Counted from the first letter of the stretch, positions 8,287 to 18,119 are shown. The stretch is 64,000 bases of DNA from Bradyrhizobium algeriense (GCF_036924595.1 NZ_JAZHRV010000001.1:5518001-5582000), one strand, 5' to 3'. Translations and numbers: made by a program. Notes: generated by a model not told the origin, from the letters alone.

Positions 8287-9831
8287 CTACGCTGCCACGG
8301 CGATGTTCCGCGGGTTTGCGACATACTCCTTCATGACCTTGCCGGCCCCGTCGGTCTCGACGAGCGACACGTCATAGCTCCAGAGATCGGCAAGGTGCTG
8401 CAGCACGCGCTTGGCGTCGGCTTCGCTGAGCTGGGCGCCCTTCACCACGGTGTGGCGCAACATCAGCCGACGATCGCCGGCGAGGTCGACGTCGACGACT
8501 TCGATGTTGGCGTCGATGAAGCCGACGTCGTATTGCCGCGCCAGTTCGCGCCGCAGCCGGCGGTAACCGCGCTCGTTGTGGATGGCGTCGACCAGGATAC
8601 CGCCGCGCTCCTCCGGATCGTCATGCAGATGGAACAGCCGGAAGTGCCGCATCAGCCTCGGGCTCATGAACTGGCTGATGAAGCTTTCATCGCGATAATT
8701 GGCCCAGATGTCGCGCAACACACCCATGGCATCGCCCTTGCCGGCGATATCCGGAAACCACTCGTGATCCTCGGCTTCCGGATTGGTCACGATGCGCTCG
8801 ATGTCCTGCATCATCGCAAATCCCAGCGCATACGGATTGAATCCGGAATAGCGCGGATCGTCGAACTCGGGCTGGAACACGACGTTGGTGTGCGACTGCA
8901 GGAATTCGAGGAAGTTGCCGTCCGTCAGTCGTCCCTGCTGGTGCAGCCGGCTCATGATCTGATAGTGAACGTAGGTCGCCGTGCCCTCGTTCATCACTTT
9001 GGTCTGGCTTTGCGGATAGAAATACTGCGCGATGTGCCGCACGATCCGCAGTATTTCGCGCTGCCAGGGACGCAGGCGCGGCGCCGTCTTCTCGAGAAAG
9101 TACAGCAGGTTTTCCTGCGGCAGGCCGAGCATTTGGCGACGGCGCTCGATGTCCAGTATTGCGTCGCTCTTCACTTTGCCGGCCGGAACGGTGCGCCACA
9201 AATCGTTGAAGGCGCTCTCCTCATGAGCACGGCGCCTTCCCGCCCGCTTTTCCTCGGCGCGCAGGTCGAGACTCTTCTTGCCGGGATAGCGATCGATCCC
9301 GTGCGACATAAGAGCGTGCGCGGCATCGAGCGTATGCTCGACCGCCAGCCGGCCGTGGCGTTCCTCGCAATGCGCCACATAGCGCTTGGCGAATTCGAGA
9401 TAATCCAGAATGCCGTCGGCGTCGGTCCATTGCTTGAACAGATAGTTGTTCTTGAAGAAATGATTGTGGCCGAAGGCGGCATGCGCGATCACGAGCGTCT
9501 GCATCGTCGCGGTATTTTCTTCCATCAGGTAGGAAATGCACGGCGACGAGTTGATGACGATCTCGTAGGCCAGCCCCATCAGCCCCTTGCGATAGGATGC
9601 CTCCTGAAAGGCAAAGTGCTTGCCGAACGACCAATGCTTGTAGAACAGCGGCATGCCGACCGACGAATAGGCGTCCAGCATCTGCTCGGCGGTAATGACC
9701 TCGATCTGGTTGGGATAGACATCGAGCCCCAACTCGTCCCGCGCAACCTGCTCGCAGGCGTCGCAGATCCGCTGCAGCGTCCGGAAGTCCCAGTCGGCGC
9801 CCTGAAACAGCAGTTGGTCGGTCGCGGTCAT
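8287..9831 (-). CDS. spoVR: SpoVR family protein
   Basis: A 514-residue cytoplasmic protein covering the whole SpoVR family, including HWSFGKHF, a conserved GHNHFFKNNYLF block and MNEGTATYVHYQI. SpoVR was named from Bacillus cortex formation, but in proteobacteria it sits with prkA and yeaH as a stress/stationary-phase module of unknown biochemistry. Its ATG overlaps the yeaH stop by 4 bp, so it is the last gene of a prkA-yeaH-spoVR operon. Length and start match the family. Confidence 0.9.
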   Translation of the reverse strand: MTATDQLLFQGADWDFRTLQRICDACEQVARDELGLDVYPNQIEVITAEQMLDAYSSVGMPLFYKHWSFGKHFAFQEASYRKGLMGLAYEIVINSSPCISYLMEENTATMQTLVIAHAAFGHNHFFKNNYLFKQWTDADGILDYLEFAKRYVAHCEERHGRLAVEHTLDAAHALMSHGIDRYPGKKSLDLRAEEKRAGRRRAHEESAFNDLWRTVPAGKVKSDAILDIERRRQMLGLPQENLLYFLEKTAPRLRPWQREILRIVRHIAQYFYPQSQTKVMNEGTATYVHYQIMSRLHQQGRLTDGNFLEFLQSHTNVVFQPEFDDPRYSGFNPYALGFAMMQDIERIVTNPEAEDHEWFPDIAGKGDAMGVLRDIWANYRDESFISQFMSPRLMRHFRLFHLHDDPEERGGILVDAIHNERGYRRLRRELARQYDVGFIDANIEVVDVDLAGDRRLMLRHTVVKGAQLSEADAKRVLQHLADLWSYDVSLVETDGAGKVMKEYVANPRNIAVAA

Positions 9832-11108
9832 GACGCGTTTCTTTCCTGCTGGCTGCGGCGCTTGAAGAGATCGTGGAACACCGGGAAGATCTCACTGCGC
9901 TCGTTGACCTTGCGCATCGACAGCGGCGCGCCGCTCGCGCGCAGGCTTTCGTAAAGGGTCCAGAGCGACGAATTGGGCATTTCGTAGCTAAGGCCATTTT
10001 CCTGGCCGACTTCCAGATAGGCAAAAAACTGGCTGACCGGCAGGATCTTGTCGGTCAGAAGCCGGCTCGTGACCTCGCCATCCGCGTAGGAATTGTCGCC
10101 GTCGGAAGCCTGCGCGGCATAGATATTCCAGTCGTCCGGGCGGAACCGCGACCGAACGATGTCGTGCATCGCCTGCAACGCGCTCGACACCAGCGTGCCA
10201 CCGGAAGCCGGTCCGTAAAAGAATGTCTGCTCGTCGACCTCCTCGGCCCGATCGGTATGCCGGATGAAAACGATCTCGACGTGGCGATAGCGCCGCTTCA
10301 GGAACACGTAGAGCAGCATATAGAACCGCTTGGCGAGATCCTTCATATGCTCGGTCATCGAACCGGAGACGTCCATCAGGCAGAACATGACGGCCTGCGC
10401 CACCGGCTTCGGCACCGTCTCGAAACGCCGGTAGCGGATGTCGATCGGATCGATGAACGGGATGCGGCGTATCTTGGCCTTCAGCGCCTCGATCTCGGCC
10501 ATGAGTTCGGCGCGGCGCGCCTCGTCGCTGCAGTCCTTAAGCTCCGCCTCGAGCGCCGCCAGCACCTCCGGCCTCGGCCGCCGCAGCGCCACGCGCCGCG
10601 CCAGGGCGCGACTGACCGTTCGGCTCACCGAAATATTGGCGGGCGAGCCGGAAGTTGTGTAGCCCGCCCGGCGAATGCCCTGGCTTTCGACCTCGGCCAG
10701 CTTTCGCTTGGCGAGATCGGGCAATTCGAGGTCGTCCAGGAACAGGTCGACAAACTCGTCGCGGCTGAGAACGAAGCGGAAGGTATCTTCGCTGTCGCCC
10801 TCGCCCGCACCCCTCCCCTTGCCGCCGCTCGGGCTTGGCCGCGGGAGAATATCGCCTTCGACGAACTTCTTGTTGCCAGGCAGCACCATGTCGCGCGTGC
10901 CGCCCTCACGGCGAAAGCGCGGCTCGTCCATGCCGTCGATCGGGACGCTGACCTCGCCGCCTTCCAGGACATCCTTGATGTCCCGGTCCTGCGACGATTT
11001 CTTTACGGCCCCCTGAACCAGCGCCTTGGCCCGACGCAGAAAGCGCTGGCGGTTCTCAAGACTCTTGCTACCCGGATTCAGGCGCCGGTCGACAATATGA
11101 ATAGCCAC
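9828..11108 (-). CDS. yeaH: YeaH/YhbH family protein (DUF444, VWA-like)
   Basis: A 426-residue protein that begins MAIHIVDRRLNPGSKS as in the YeaH family. The C-terminal half is a von Willebrand A-like fold with a metal-binding DVSGSM motif (about residue 250). The N-terminal third is basic, with a low-complexity Gly/Ser-Arg linker. In enterobacteria YeaH is encoded with the kinase YeaG (PrkA) and acts in nutrient-stress adaptation. Here it starts 12 bp after the prkA stop and overlaps spoVR by 4 bp. The VWA domain suggests a scaffold or partner for the kinase; this is inference. Confidence 0.9.
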   Translation of the reverse strand: MAIHIVDRRLNPGSKSLENRQRFLRRAKALVQGAVKKSSQDRDIKDVLEGGEVSVPIDGMDEPRFRREGGTRDMVLPGNKKFVEGDILPRPSPSGGKGRGAGEGDSEDTFRFVLSRDEFVDLFLDDLELPDLAKRKLAEVESQGIRRAGYTTSGSPANISVSRTVSRALARRVALRRPRPEVLAALEAELKDCSDEARRAELMAEIEALKAKIRRIPFIDPIDIRYRRFETVPKPVAQAVMFCLMDVSGSMTEHMKDLAKRFYMLLYVFLKRRYRHVEIVFIRHTDRAEEVDEQTFFYGPASGGTLVSSALQAMHDIVRSRFRPDDWNIYAAQASDGDNSYADGEVTSRLLTDKILPVSQFFAYLEVGQENGLSYEMPNSSLWTLYESLRASGAPLSMRKVNERSEIFPVFHDLFKRRSQQERNAS

Positions 11109-11120
11109 GTTTCATCCGCC

Positions 11121-13064
11121 TCAGCCTGCCTGTTTTACGCGCATGTACCACTCGACCAACCGGCGGACTTGCCGCTCGGTGTAGCCTCGCTCGACCATGC
11201 GCGCGACGAAGTCATCATGCTTCTTCTCGGTCTCGCCGTCCTTCTTCGAACCGAAGGATATCACGGGAAGCAGATCCTCGACCTGGGAGAATATCCGTTT
11301 TTCGATCACTTCCCGGATCTTCTCGTAGCTGGTCCATGCCGGGTTCTTGCCGCCGTTCTGGGCCCGCGACCGCAGCGAGAACTTCACGACCTCGTTGCGG
11401 AAGTCCTTGGGGTTGGCGATGCCGGCCGGCTTTTCGATCTTGGTCAGCTCCTGATTGAGCAGTTCGCGATCGAGCAGTTGTCCGGTGTCGGGATCCTTGA
11501 AATCCTGATCCTCAATCCAGGCATCGGCATAGTCGACATAGCGGTCGAACAGGTTCTGGCCGTAGTCCGCATAGGACTCCAGATAGGCCTTCTGGATCTC
11601 ATGCCCAATGAATTCGGCATAGCGCGGCGCCAGTTCGGCCTTGATGAACTCGATATAACGCTTCTCGACCTCGTCGGGAAGTTGCTCGCGCCGGATCGCC
11701 TGCTCCAGCGTGTACATCAGATGGACCGCGTCGGCACCGACCTCATTGGTGTCGTGGTTGAAGGTCGCAGCGAGAACCTTGAAGGCGAAGCGGGTCGAAA
11801 CGCCGTCCATGCCTTCATCGACGCCGGCGGCATCCCTGTACTCCTGAACGCTGCGGGCCTTCGGATCGGATTCCTTCAGGCTTTCACCGTCGTAGATCCG
11901 CATCTTGGCGAACACGGTCGAGTTCTCGTGCCTGTGCAACCGCGACATCACCGAGAACCGCGCCAGCGTTTCCAGCGTGGCCGGCGCGCACGGCGCGGTG
12001 GCCAGTTCGGAGCTCTGGATCAGCTTCTCATAGATCTTCTGCTCTTCGGTGACGCGCAGGCTGTACGGCACCTTGATGACGCAAATGCGGTCGATGAAGG
12101 CCTCGTTGTTCTTGTTGGCCTTGAAGCTTTGCCATTCCGACTCGTTGGAGTGGGCGAGAACGATACCGGTGAACGGGATCGCGCCGATGTTCTCGGTCCC
12201 GATATAGTTACTCTCCTGCGTTGCCGTGAGCAGCGGATGCAGCATCTTGATCGGCGCCTTGAACATCTCGACGAATTCGAGAATGCCCTGGTTGGCGCGA
12301 TTGAGACCGCCCGAATAGCTGTAGGCGTCAGGGTCGTTCTGGGCGAAGGTCTCCAGCTTGCGGATATCGACCTTGCCAACCAGTGACGAGATGTCCTGGT
12401 TGTTTTCGTCGCCGGGTTCGGTCTTGGCGATCGCGATCTGGCGCAGCCGCGACGGCTGGATCTTGGCGACGCGGAATTGCGAGATGTCGCCACCGAAGGC
12501 TTCGAGACGTTTGTAGCACCACGGGCTCATCAGCCCGCTGAGGCGCCGGCGCGGAATGCCGTACTTTTCCTCGAGCATCGGCCCGAGCGATTCCGGATCG
12601 AACAGGCTGAGCGGGCTTTCGAATACCGGGCTGAGCTCGTCGCCGGCCTTCAACACGTAAATGGGGTGGACTTCCATCAACGACTTGAGGCGTTCGGCAA
12701 GTGACGACTTTCCACCACCGACAGGCCCGAGCAGATAAAGTATCTGCTTGCGCTCTTCGAGGCCCTGCGCCGCGTGGCGGAAGAACCCGACGATGCGCTC
12801 GATCGTGTCTTCCATCCCGTAGAAGCCGGCGAAAGCCGGATAGAGCCGCATCGTGCGATTCAAAAAGATACGGCCAAGGCGAGGGTCCTTGGCCGTGTCA
12901 ATCATCTGAGGCTCACCGATCGCAGCTAGTAGTCGTTCGGTCGCATTGGCATATCGCATCGGATCGCTTCGACACGACTCCAGATATTCGGCCATCGACA
13001 TGTCGGTCTGGCTTCGAGCTTCGAAGGACCGGGCGAAAGCATTGAACAGAGAATCGTTGTACAT
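11121..13064 (-). CDS. prkA: PrkA family serine protein kinase / AAA ATPase
   Basis: A 647-residue protein with an N-terminal AAA domain and a C-terminal PrkA kinase domain. Walker A is GPVGGGKSS at residues 113-121. ATG 13064 is preferred over an upstream ATG because GGAGAGA (13071-13077) lies 6 bp before it and the protein then begins MYNDSLFNAF as in relatives. It heads the prkA-yeaH-spoVR operon. The E. coli counterpart, YeaG, acts in nitrogen-starvation and stationary-phase responses. A degenerate EcfG-type promoter lies just upstream (13091-13116). Confidence 0.92.
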   Translation of the reverse strand: MYNDSLFNAFARSFEARSQTDMSMAEYLESCRSDPMRYANATERLLAAIGEPQMIDTAKDPRLGRIFLNRTMRLYPAFAGFYGMEDTIERIVGFFRHAAQGLEERKQILYLLGPVGGGKSSLAERLKSLMEVHPIYVLKAGDELSPVFESPLSLFDPESLGPMLEEKYGIPRRRLSGLMSPWCYKRLEAFGGDISQFRVAKIQPSRLRQIAIAKTEPGDENNQDISSLVGKVDIRKLETFAQNDPDAYSYSGGLNRANQGILEFVEMFKAPIKMLHPLLTATQESNYIGTENIGAIPFTGIVLAHSNESEWQSFKANKNNEAFIDRICVIKVPYSLRVTEEQKIYEKLIQSSELATAPCAPATLETLARFSVMSRLHRHENSTVFAKMRIYDGESLKESDPKARSVQEYRDAAGVDEGMDGVSTRFAFKVLAATFNHDTNEVGADAVHLMYTLEQAIRREQLPDEVEKRYIEFIKAELAPRYAEFIGHEIQKAYLESYADYGQNLFDRYVDYADAWIEDQDFKDPDTGQLLDRELLNQELTKIEKPAGIANPKDFRNEVVKFSLRSRAQNGGKNPAWTSYEKIREVIEKRIFSQVEDLLPVISFGSKKDGETEKKHDDFVARMVERGYTERQVRRLVEWYMRVKQAG

Positions 13065-13567
13065 GATCCGTCTCTCCATGGTCACCTGTAAATGCCGGAC
13101 GCACCACTCGGGTTCCAGTGTCGGAGCGCCACAGCTTCCGTTCGCGAATCACAATCAGCACATGGGTCGATTGGACACGCGAGCGACTTCACAATGCAAT
13201 GCAATAGTCGTGCTAACGGCCTCCTCCTCGTAAAGATACGGTGCCATTTCGCTCGCGTTGTAGCCGTGCTGCAACATTTTTTACCGGGGAAGTACTGAGC
13301 ACGCCGTAAGGGATTTTTTAAGGAATCTGAGCGGTCACGCGGCTCGAATCTGCATCCGCCTGGCAAACCCCGAACAGCCAAACAGAGCACTTCGGGGCTC
13401 TGAAACGGCCCGGACGCGCGATAACCGCGCCTTTTGTGACCTTCGGGCGGCCGGTTAGCGGCAAATAAGGCCAAGATTAACACGCGTTCATCGCGGACGG
13501 GGTGTTGAACGCACCCGGCGCCAACTGCAACTAAAGTAACATGCCGCGCGTTTAGCCCGAGTCTGCC
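13065..13567. other. Intergenic region between divergent prkA and the small exported-protein pseudogene
   Basis: About 500 bp with no convincing gene. It contains the prkA ribosome site (13071-13077), a possible prkA promoter, and at 13364-13396 the complementary pair CCCCGAA and TTCGGGG about 20 bp apart. The segment 13450-13567 before the pseudogene is lower in GC. No repeat copy, tRNA or terminator stands out. Confidence 0.4.
13091..13116 (-). promoter_or_regulatory. Possible EcfG-type promoter for prkA
   Basis: Read on the minus strand: GGAAC (13116-13112), 17 bp, then CATT (13094-13091). The EcfG consensus of rhizobia is GGAAC-N16/17-CGTT, so the -10 has one mismatch. A start point near 13084 would give a 20-nt leader to ATG 13064. 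The operon's role in stress fits, but the match is imperfect. Confidence 0.3.
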
Positions 13568-14173
13568 ATGAAATACGCCTGCATCGCCGCCGCCGCTGCC
13601 TCCGTCATCGGAGCCCATGCCTGTCACGCCCAGGAAGGCGTCGACAAAGCCAAAGCCGTCGCCTTCCATACTCAGATGTTCGGCGGCCCGCTCAGCCACA
13701 AGACCTATGCCTGCTTCGTGCGTCGTTATGACGCCAGCCATCTGGCGGAGCATCCGAAGCAGAAGGTCAGCGCAATGAAGCTGTTGGTGACGGCCGAACA
13801 CGCGCCGGAAGACAAGACCGTCAATTATTCGTTCCGCCTCGGCTTCAAATATCGCCACCGCGCCGGCAATTTCGATTCCAGCGGCTACTGCAATCACATT
13901 GTCGCCGAAAACACCGGCGGTGAAATTTGACTTGGCTGCGGCGTCGATTGCGAAGGCGGCGGCATTAACGTGGCGATGAAGGACGACAAATCCGCGCTGA
14001 TCCGGCTGGAGCGGATCAGGATCTGGGAGCGCAACAAGCCCGACGACGACGCCAGCAATGATCTGGTTGCCGGCGCCGACGACAAGATCTTCCGCGTTGA
14101 TCGCGCCGATCTGCACGAATGCTCCGGGTTGGTGGCGGATCGCGAGGAGCTTGCGGCACTCCGGCACAAATGA
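13568..14173 (+). pseudogene. Small exported protein with an in-frame premature stop
   Basis: The frame from ATG 13568 encodes a signal peptide (residues 1 to about 21, ending HACHAQ) and about 100 further residues, then meets TGA at 13928-13930. The same frame continues without other stops for 80 codons (LGCGVDCEGGG ... ELAALRHK) to TGA 14171-14173, and reads as ordinary coding sequence. The intact protein would be 201 residues with paired cysteines. A CGA-to-TGA change is the simplest origin. I do not recognise the family. The truncated 120-residue form may still be made. Confidence 0.65.
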
Positions 14174-14246
14174 GCCATACTACATAGGTTGGTACGCCTC
14201 ACTACTTTGGTCTGTGACCCACACCACTTTGGCCGGAAAGATTTTC

Positions 14247-14696
14247 ATGCATCGACGCAATATCCTGTGGGGCGCGATTTCGGCTTTCGGCGCAGCCCTT
14301 GCCGCCTCTCGCGCCAGCGCGGCTGGGGAGCCAGCACCTTCGGCAAAATTGAAAGTGGCCTACCACCTCAACGACCTCGACAAGGTCAGCTTTGTGCTGG
14401 GCAACATCCAGAACCATCTCGACGGCGTCGGCGGTCCCGACCATGTCACGATCGCGCTGGTGGTTCACGGCCAGGCGTTGCGCGCGTTTCACTCGGCTTC
14501 CGCCAACCCCGATCTTTCGAAGCGCGTCGGTCAATTCGCGAAAGCCAGTCTCGAACTCGCCGCCTGCGGCAACACCATGAAGTCCCAGAATGTCGCGCTG
14601 AAGGATTTGCTGCCGGGCTTCATCGCCGCCGAGCAGGGCGGCGTGGTGCGGATCGCCGAGCTGCAATCGCAAGGTTATCTTTACCTCCGACCTTAA
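14247..14696 (+). CDS. DsrE/DsrF-like family protein with Tat-like signal
   Basis: A 149-residue protein. The N-terminus MHRRNILWGAISAFGAALAASRASA looks like a twin-arginine signal (RR plus hydrophobic stretch, ending ASA). The mature part, from KLKVAYHLNDLDKVSFVLGNIQNHLD, matches the DsrE-like fold of small sulfur-transfer proteins, with one Cys in ELAACGNTM. These periplasmic relatives are common in rhizobia but their role is not established. It is monocistronic, between a pseudogene and a convergent small gene whose end may overlap it by 77 bp. Confidence 0.7.
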   Translation: MHRRNILWGAISAFGAALAASRASAAGEPAPSAKLKVAYHLNDLDKVSFVLGNIQNHLDGVGGPDHVTIALVVHGQALRAFHSASANPDLSKRVGQFAKASLELAACGNTMKSQNVALKDLLPGFIAAEQGGVVRIAELQSQGYLYLRP

Positions 14697-15012
14697 GGCC
14701 TAGTCCTTTGGATCTTGCGATTGACGTGAACCTTTCACGTCGATCGCTCATTTGCGCGATTTGATCGCCGCACTTTCGCCCGCTGTATCGAGCTGAATAC
14801 TTCTTAATGTTCGGATGCAGTCGCGACGCCGCCTGCGCGCCCGCTCCCGCGCCGACATGCGGATTGTGTCCCCCTGCAACCGCCCGCGGAATGTTTTGCG
14901 CATGAACCCTCAGATGCACGCCGATGCCGGCCGCTTCCGCCGCGGTCGCACCAAGCGCGATCACGCCGCACCAAAGCACGACGCAGGCGGGGGCCGAGAA
15001 ACGACTGTCCAT
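14620..15012 (-). CDS. Small exported basic protein, unrecognised
   Basis: A 130-residue frame beginning MDSRFSAP. A strong AAGGAGG ribosome site lies about 5 bp before ATG 15012, and this fixes the start. Residues 8-28 form a signal peptide ending ATAAEA. The mature part is His/Gly/Ala-rich, then basic, with a CGDQIAQMSD segment and an Arg-rich tail. The last 77 bp overlap the end of the convergent DsrE-like gene, and the tail there is low-complexity, so the true stop is less certain than the start. No function is assigned. Confidence 0.5.
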   Translation of the reverse strand: MDSRFSAPACVVLWCGVIALGATAAEAAGIGVHLRVHAQNIPRAVAGGHNPHVGAGAGAQAASRLHPNIKKYSARYSGRKCGDQIAQMSDRRERFTSIARSKGLGLKVGGKDNLAIAARRSAPRRPARRR

Positions 15013-15260
15013 GACGGCCTCCTTCACGACTTCGTGCTTGTGCCCGTTGGTGTCACAATTTCGGGAAGCCGGTTCGATCGATCCGCTGGGATCCAGGCTG
15101 GCAAGACCGGCCATTTTCGGGATCGAACCGGTGCCAATGGCGTTATCGTCCCGGACCGCTCCATTCCATCAGGCTGCATGCCCAACCAAATATTGACTTT
15201 CCGGCCCTGCCCCCGAAAGCTGCCGGAAGCCCGGAAAACCGACTGAACAGAACAGGCACC

Positions 15261-18107
15261 ATGAATCCCGTCAAAGCACTCGAAAACCACGGCCAGGCAA
15301 TCTGGTTGGACTTCCTCGCCCGCGGCTTCGTCGCCAAGGGCGGCCTCAAGGCGCTGATCGATACCGATGGCGTCAAGGGTGTGACGTCGAACCCCTCGAT
15401 CTTCGAAAAGGCGATCGGGAGTTCGGACGAATATGACGGCGCGATCGGTCACGCCCTGAAGGCGGGCGACCGCCCCGTCGCCGACCTGTTCGAGGTGCTC
15501 GCCGTCGAGGACATCCAGAACGCCGCCGACGTGCTGCGTCCGGTTTACGACCACTTGAACGGCACCGACGGTTTCGTCAGCCTCGAGGTCTCGCCCTATC
15601 TGGCGATGGATACCAAGGGGACCATTGCGGAAGCCGGACGGCTCTGGAAGGACGTCAAGCGGCAGAATTTGATGGTCAAGGTCCCGGCCACGCCGGAAGG
15701 GCTGCCTGCGATCGAACATCTGATCGGCGAAGGCATCAGCATCAACATCACGCTGCTGTTCGCGCAAGAGGTCTATCGCGAGGTGGCGGAGGCCTATATC
15801 GCCGGCCTTGAAAAACTCGTCGCCAATGGCGGCGATCCCGCGCCTGTCGCCAGCGTCGCCTCCTTCTTCGTCAGCCGCATCGATACCGCGGTCGACAAGC
15901 AGCTCGACGACAAGATCGCGAAGGCTAACGATCCCAGCGAAAAGGAGCGGCTGAGCGCGCTGAAGGGCAAGGTCGCCATCGCCAACGCCAAGCTTGCCTA
16001 CCAGGACTACAAGCGGCTGTTCGCGGGCCCCCGTTGGGAGAAGCTCGCGGCCAAGGGTGCCAAGCCGCAGCGTCTGCTGTGGGCATCCACCGGCACCAAG
16101 AACAAGGACTATAGCGACGTGCTGTATGTCGAGGAGCTGATCGGCCCCAACACCGTCAACACCGTGCCGCCGGCAACGCTCGATGCATTCCGCGACCATG
16201 GCCTAGTTAGGGACAGCCTCGAGGAAAATATCGAGGACGCAAGGCGCGTGCTGGACGAGCTCGAAAAATCCGGCATCTCGCTCGACGCCATCACGGAAGA
16301 ACTGGTCAAAGACGGCGTCAAGCTGTTTGCGGATTCCGCTGACAAGCTCTATGGCGCGGTTGCGCAGAAACGCGCAGCTTCGCTCGGCGGCGGCATCGAC
16401 CGCCAGCAACTCGTGCTCGGCGACGGCATCAAGAAAGCCGTGGCAAAGAGCACCGAGGATTGGCGCGCGTCGGCGACAATCCGCCGCCTGTGGCAGAAGG
16501 ACAAATCGGTCTGGACCGATGACGACGAGAACAAATGGCTGGGCTGGCTCGACAGCCCGGCGGCCGCCGACGTCGCCGATTACGAGGATTTTGCGCGACG
16601 CGTGAAGGGACAGAATTTCAGCGATGCCGTGGTGCTCGGCATGGGCGGATCGAGCCTCGGGCCGGAAGTGCTGGCGGAAACGTTCGCCAGGAAATCCGGT
16701 TTCCCGAAGCTGCATGTGCTCGATTCCACCGATCCCGCGCAGGTGCGCGCGATGGAGGATACGGTCGATCTGGCCCACACGCTGTTCATCGTCTCCAGCA
16801 AATCGGGCGGCACTACCGAGCCGAACGTGATGAAGGATTACTTCTTCGATCGCGTCTCCAAAACCATCGGCAAGGACAAAGCCGGCCATCGCTTCATCGC
16901 CGTCACCGATCCCGGCTCGTCGCTGGAGAAGGGCGCGATCAGCCAAGGCTTTGCCCGCATCTTCCATGGCGATCCCGCGATCGGCGGACGCTATTCCGTG
17001 CTGTCGCCGTTCGGGCTGGTACCGGCGGCGGCTGCCGGTATCGACGTTCGCAGCCTGATCACGCACGCGCTGGCGATGGTGCGCTCCTGCGGCGCCGACG
17101 TGCCGCCGCATGAAAACCCCGGCGTGCAGCTCGGCCTGGCGATGGGTCTCGCCGGCCTCGAAGGCCGCGACAAGGTGACGATCACCTCGTCAGCGAAGGT
17201 CGCCGATTTCGGCGCCTGGGCCGAGCAACTGATTGCCGAATCCACCGGCAAGGACGGCAAGGGCCTGATCCCGATCGACGGCGAGCCGCTCGGCGATCCC
17301 TCGCTTTACGGCAACGACCGCTTCTTCATCGATATCCGTACCGAAGGCGAGGACGACGCCTCGCATGACGACCGGCTCAAGGCGCTGGAGGCGGCCGGAC
17401 ATCCCGTGGCCCGCATCGTGATGAAGTCGATCGACCATATCGGTCAGGAGTTTTTCCGGTTTGAGATGGCCACCGCCGTGGCGGGCGCGATCCTCGGCAT
17501 CAACCCGTTCAACCAGCCCGATGTGGAAGCAGCCAAGATCAAGACCCGCGATCTGACTAGCGCGTTCGAGAAGACCGGCGCGCTGCCTGCGGAGAAGCCG
17601 GTGATCTCGACCGATGAAGCCGATCTCTACACCGACGCGCACAACGCGGCCGAACTGCGCAAGGCCGGTGCCGACGGCACGCTCGGCTCGTGGATCAAGG
17701 CGCATCTGTCGCGTTCGGACGACGGCGACTATGTCGCCCTGCTCGCCTATATCGCGCGAGACCCCGGCACGATCGGTTCGCTGCAGAAGATGCGGCTTGC
17801 GGTGCGCGACACGCGTCACGTCGCGACTTGCGCCGAGTTCGGCCCGCGCTTCCTGCATTCCACCGGCCAAGCCTACAAGGGCGGCCCCGACAGCGGCGTG
17901 TTCCTGCAGATCACGGCCGACGACGCCGAGGATTTACCGGTGCCGGGCCAGAAGGCGAGTTTCGGCATCATCAAGGCGGCGCAGGCGCGCGGCGATTTCG
18001 ACGTGCTCACCGAACGAGGGCGGCGCGCGCTGCGCGTCCATCTCAAGGGCGATCTCGGATCGGGACTGTCCGCACTCGATGCCGCGATTGCGGAAGCGCT
18101 CAGCTAG
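15261..18107 (+). CDS. tal-pgi: Bifunctional transaldolase / glucose-6-phosphate isomerase
   Basis: A 948-residue fusion. Residues 1-360 are transaldolase (VTSNPSIFEKAI; Schiff-base lysine in LMVKVPATPEG; GISINITLLFAQEVY). From about residue 390 to the end is phosphoglucose isomerase, with the signature SSKSGGTTEPN and GMGGSSLGPEVL. It interconverts C3, C6 and C7 sugar phosphates and F6P with G6P, closing the oxidative pentose-phosphate cycle in one polypeptide. It is first in an operon with gnd, zwf, pgl, gntK and a HAD phosphatase. A TTGACT box at 15193-15198 could be the -35 but no good -10 follows. Such fusions occur in rhizobia and cyanobacteria. Confidence 0.93.
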   Translation: MNPVKALENHGQAIWLDFLARGFVAKGGLKALIDTDGVKGVTSNPSIFEKAIGSSDEYDGAIGHALKAGDRPVADLFEVLAVEDIQNAADVLRPVYDHLNGTDGFVSLEVSPYLAMDTKGTIAEAGRLWKDVKRQNLMVKVPATPEGLPAIEHLIGEGISINITLLFAQEVYREVAEAYIAGLEKLVANGGDPAPVASVASFFVSRIDTAVDKQLDDKIAKANDPSEKERLSALKGKVAIANAKLAYQDYKRLFAGPRWEKLAAKGAKPQRLLWASTGTKNKDYSDVLYVEELIGPNTVNTVPPATLDAFRDHGLVRDSLEENIEDARRVLDELEKSGISLDAITEELVKDGVKLFADSADKLYGAVAQKRAASLGGGIDRQQLVLGDGIKKAVAKSTEDWRASATIRRLWQKDKSVWTDDDENKWLGWLDSPAAADVADYEDFARRVKGQNFSDAVVLGMGGSSLGPEVLAETFARKSGFPKLHVLDSTDPAQVRAMEDTVDLAHTLFIVSSKSGGTTEPNVMKDYFFDRVSKTIGKDKAGHRFIAVTDPGSSLEKGAISQGFARIFHGDPAIGGRYSVLSPFGLVPAAAAGIDVRSLITHALAMVRSCGADVPPHENPGVQLGLAMGLAGLEGRDKVTITSSAKVADFGAWAEQLIAESTGKDGKGLIPIDGEPLGDPSLYGNDRFFIDIRTEGEDDASHDDRLKALEAAGHPVARIVMKSIDHIGQEFFRFEMATAVAGAILGINPFNQPDVEAAKIKTRDLTSAFEKTGALPAEKPVISTDEADLYTDAHNAAELRKAGADGTLGSWIKAHLSRSDDGDYVALLAYIARDPGTIGSLQKMRLAVRDTRHVATCAEFGPRFLHSTGQAYKGGPDSGVFLQITADDAEDLPVPGQKASFGIIKAAQARGDFDVLTERGRRALRVHLKGDLGSGLSALDAAIAEALS

Positions 18108-18119
18108 GAAAGTCAGGAT

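Noticed and set aside
8395..9954. Plus-strand frame opposite spoVR
   Set aside because: SpoVR is strongly recognisable on the minus strand; the antisense frame has shadow composition.
13928..13930. TGA as a selenocysteine codon
   Set aside because: No redox-type sequence context or obvious downstream SECIS-like hairpin; a nonsense mutation is simpler.
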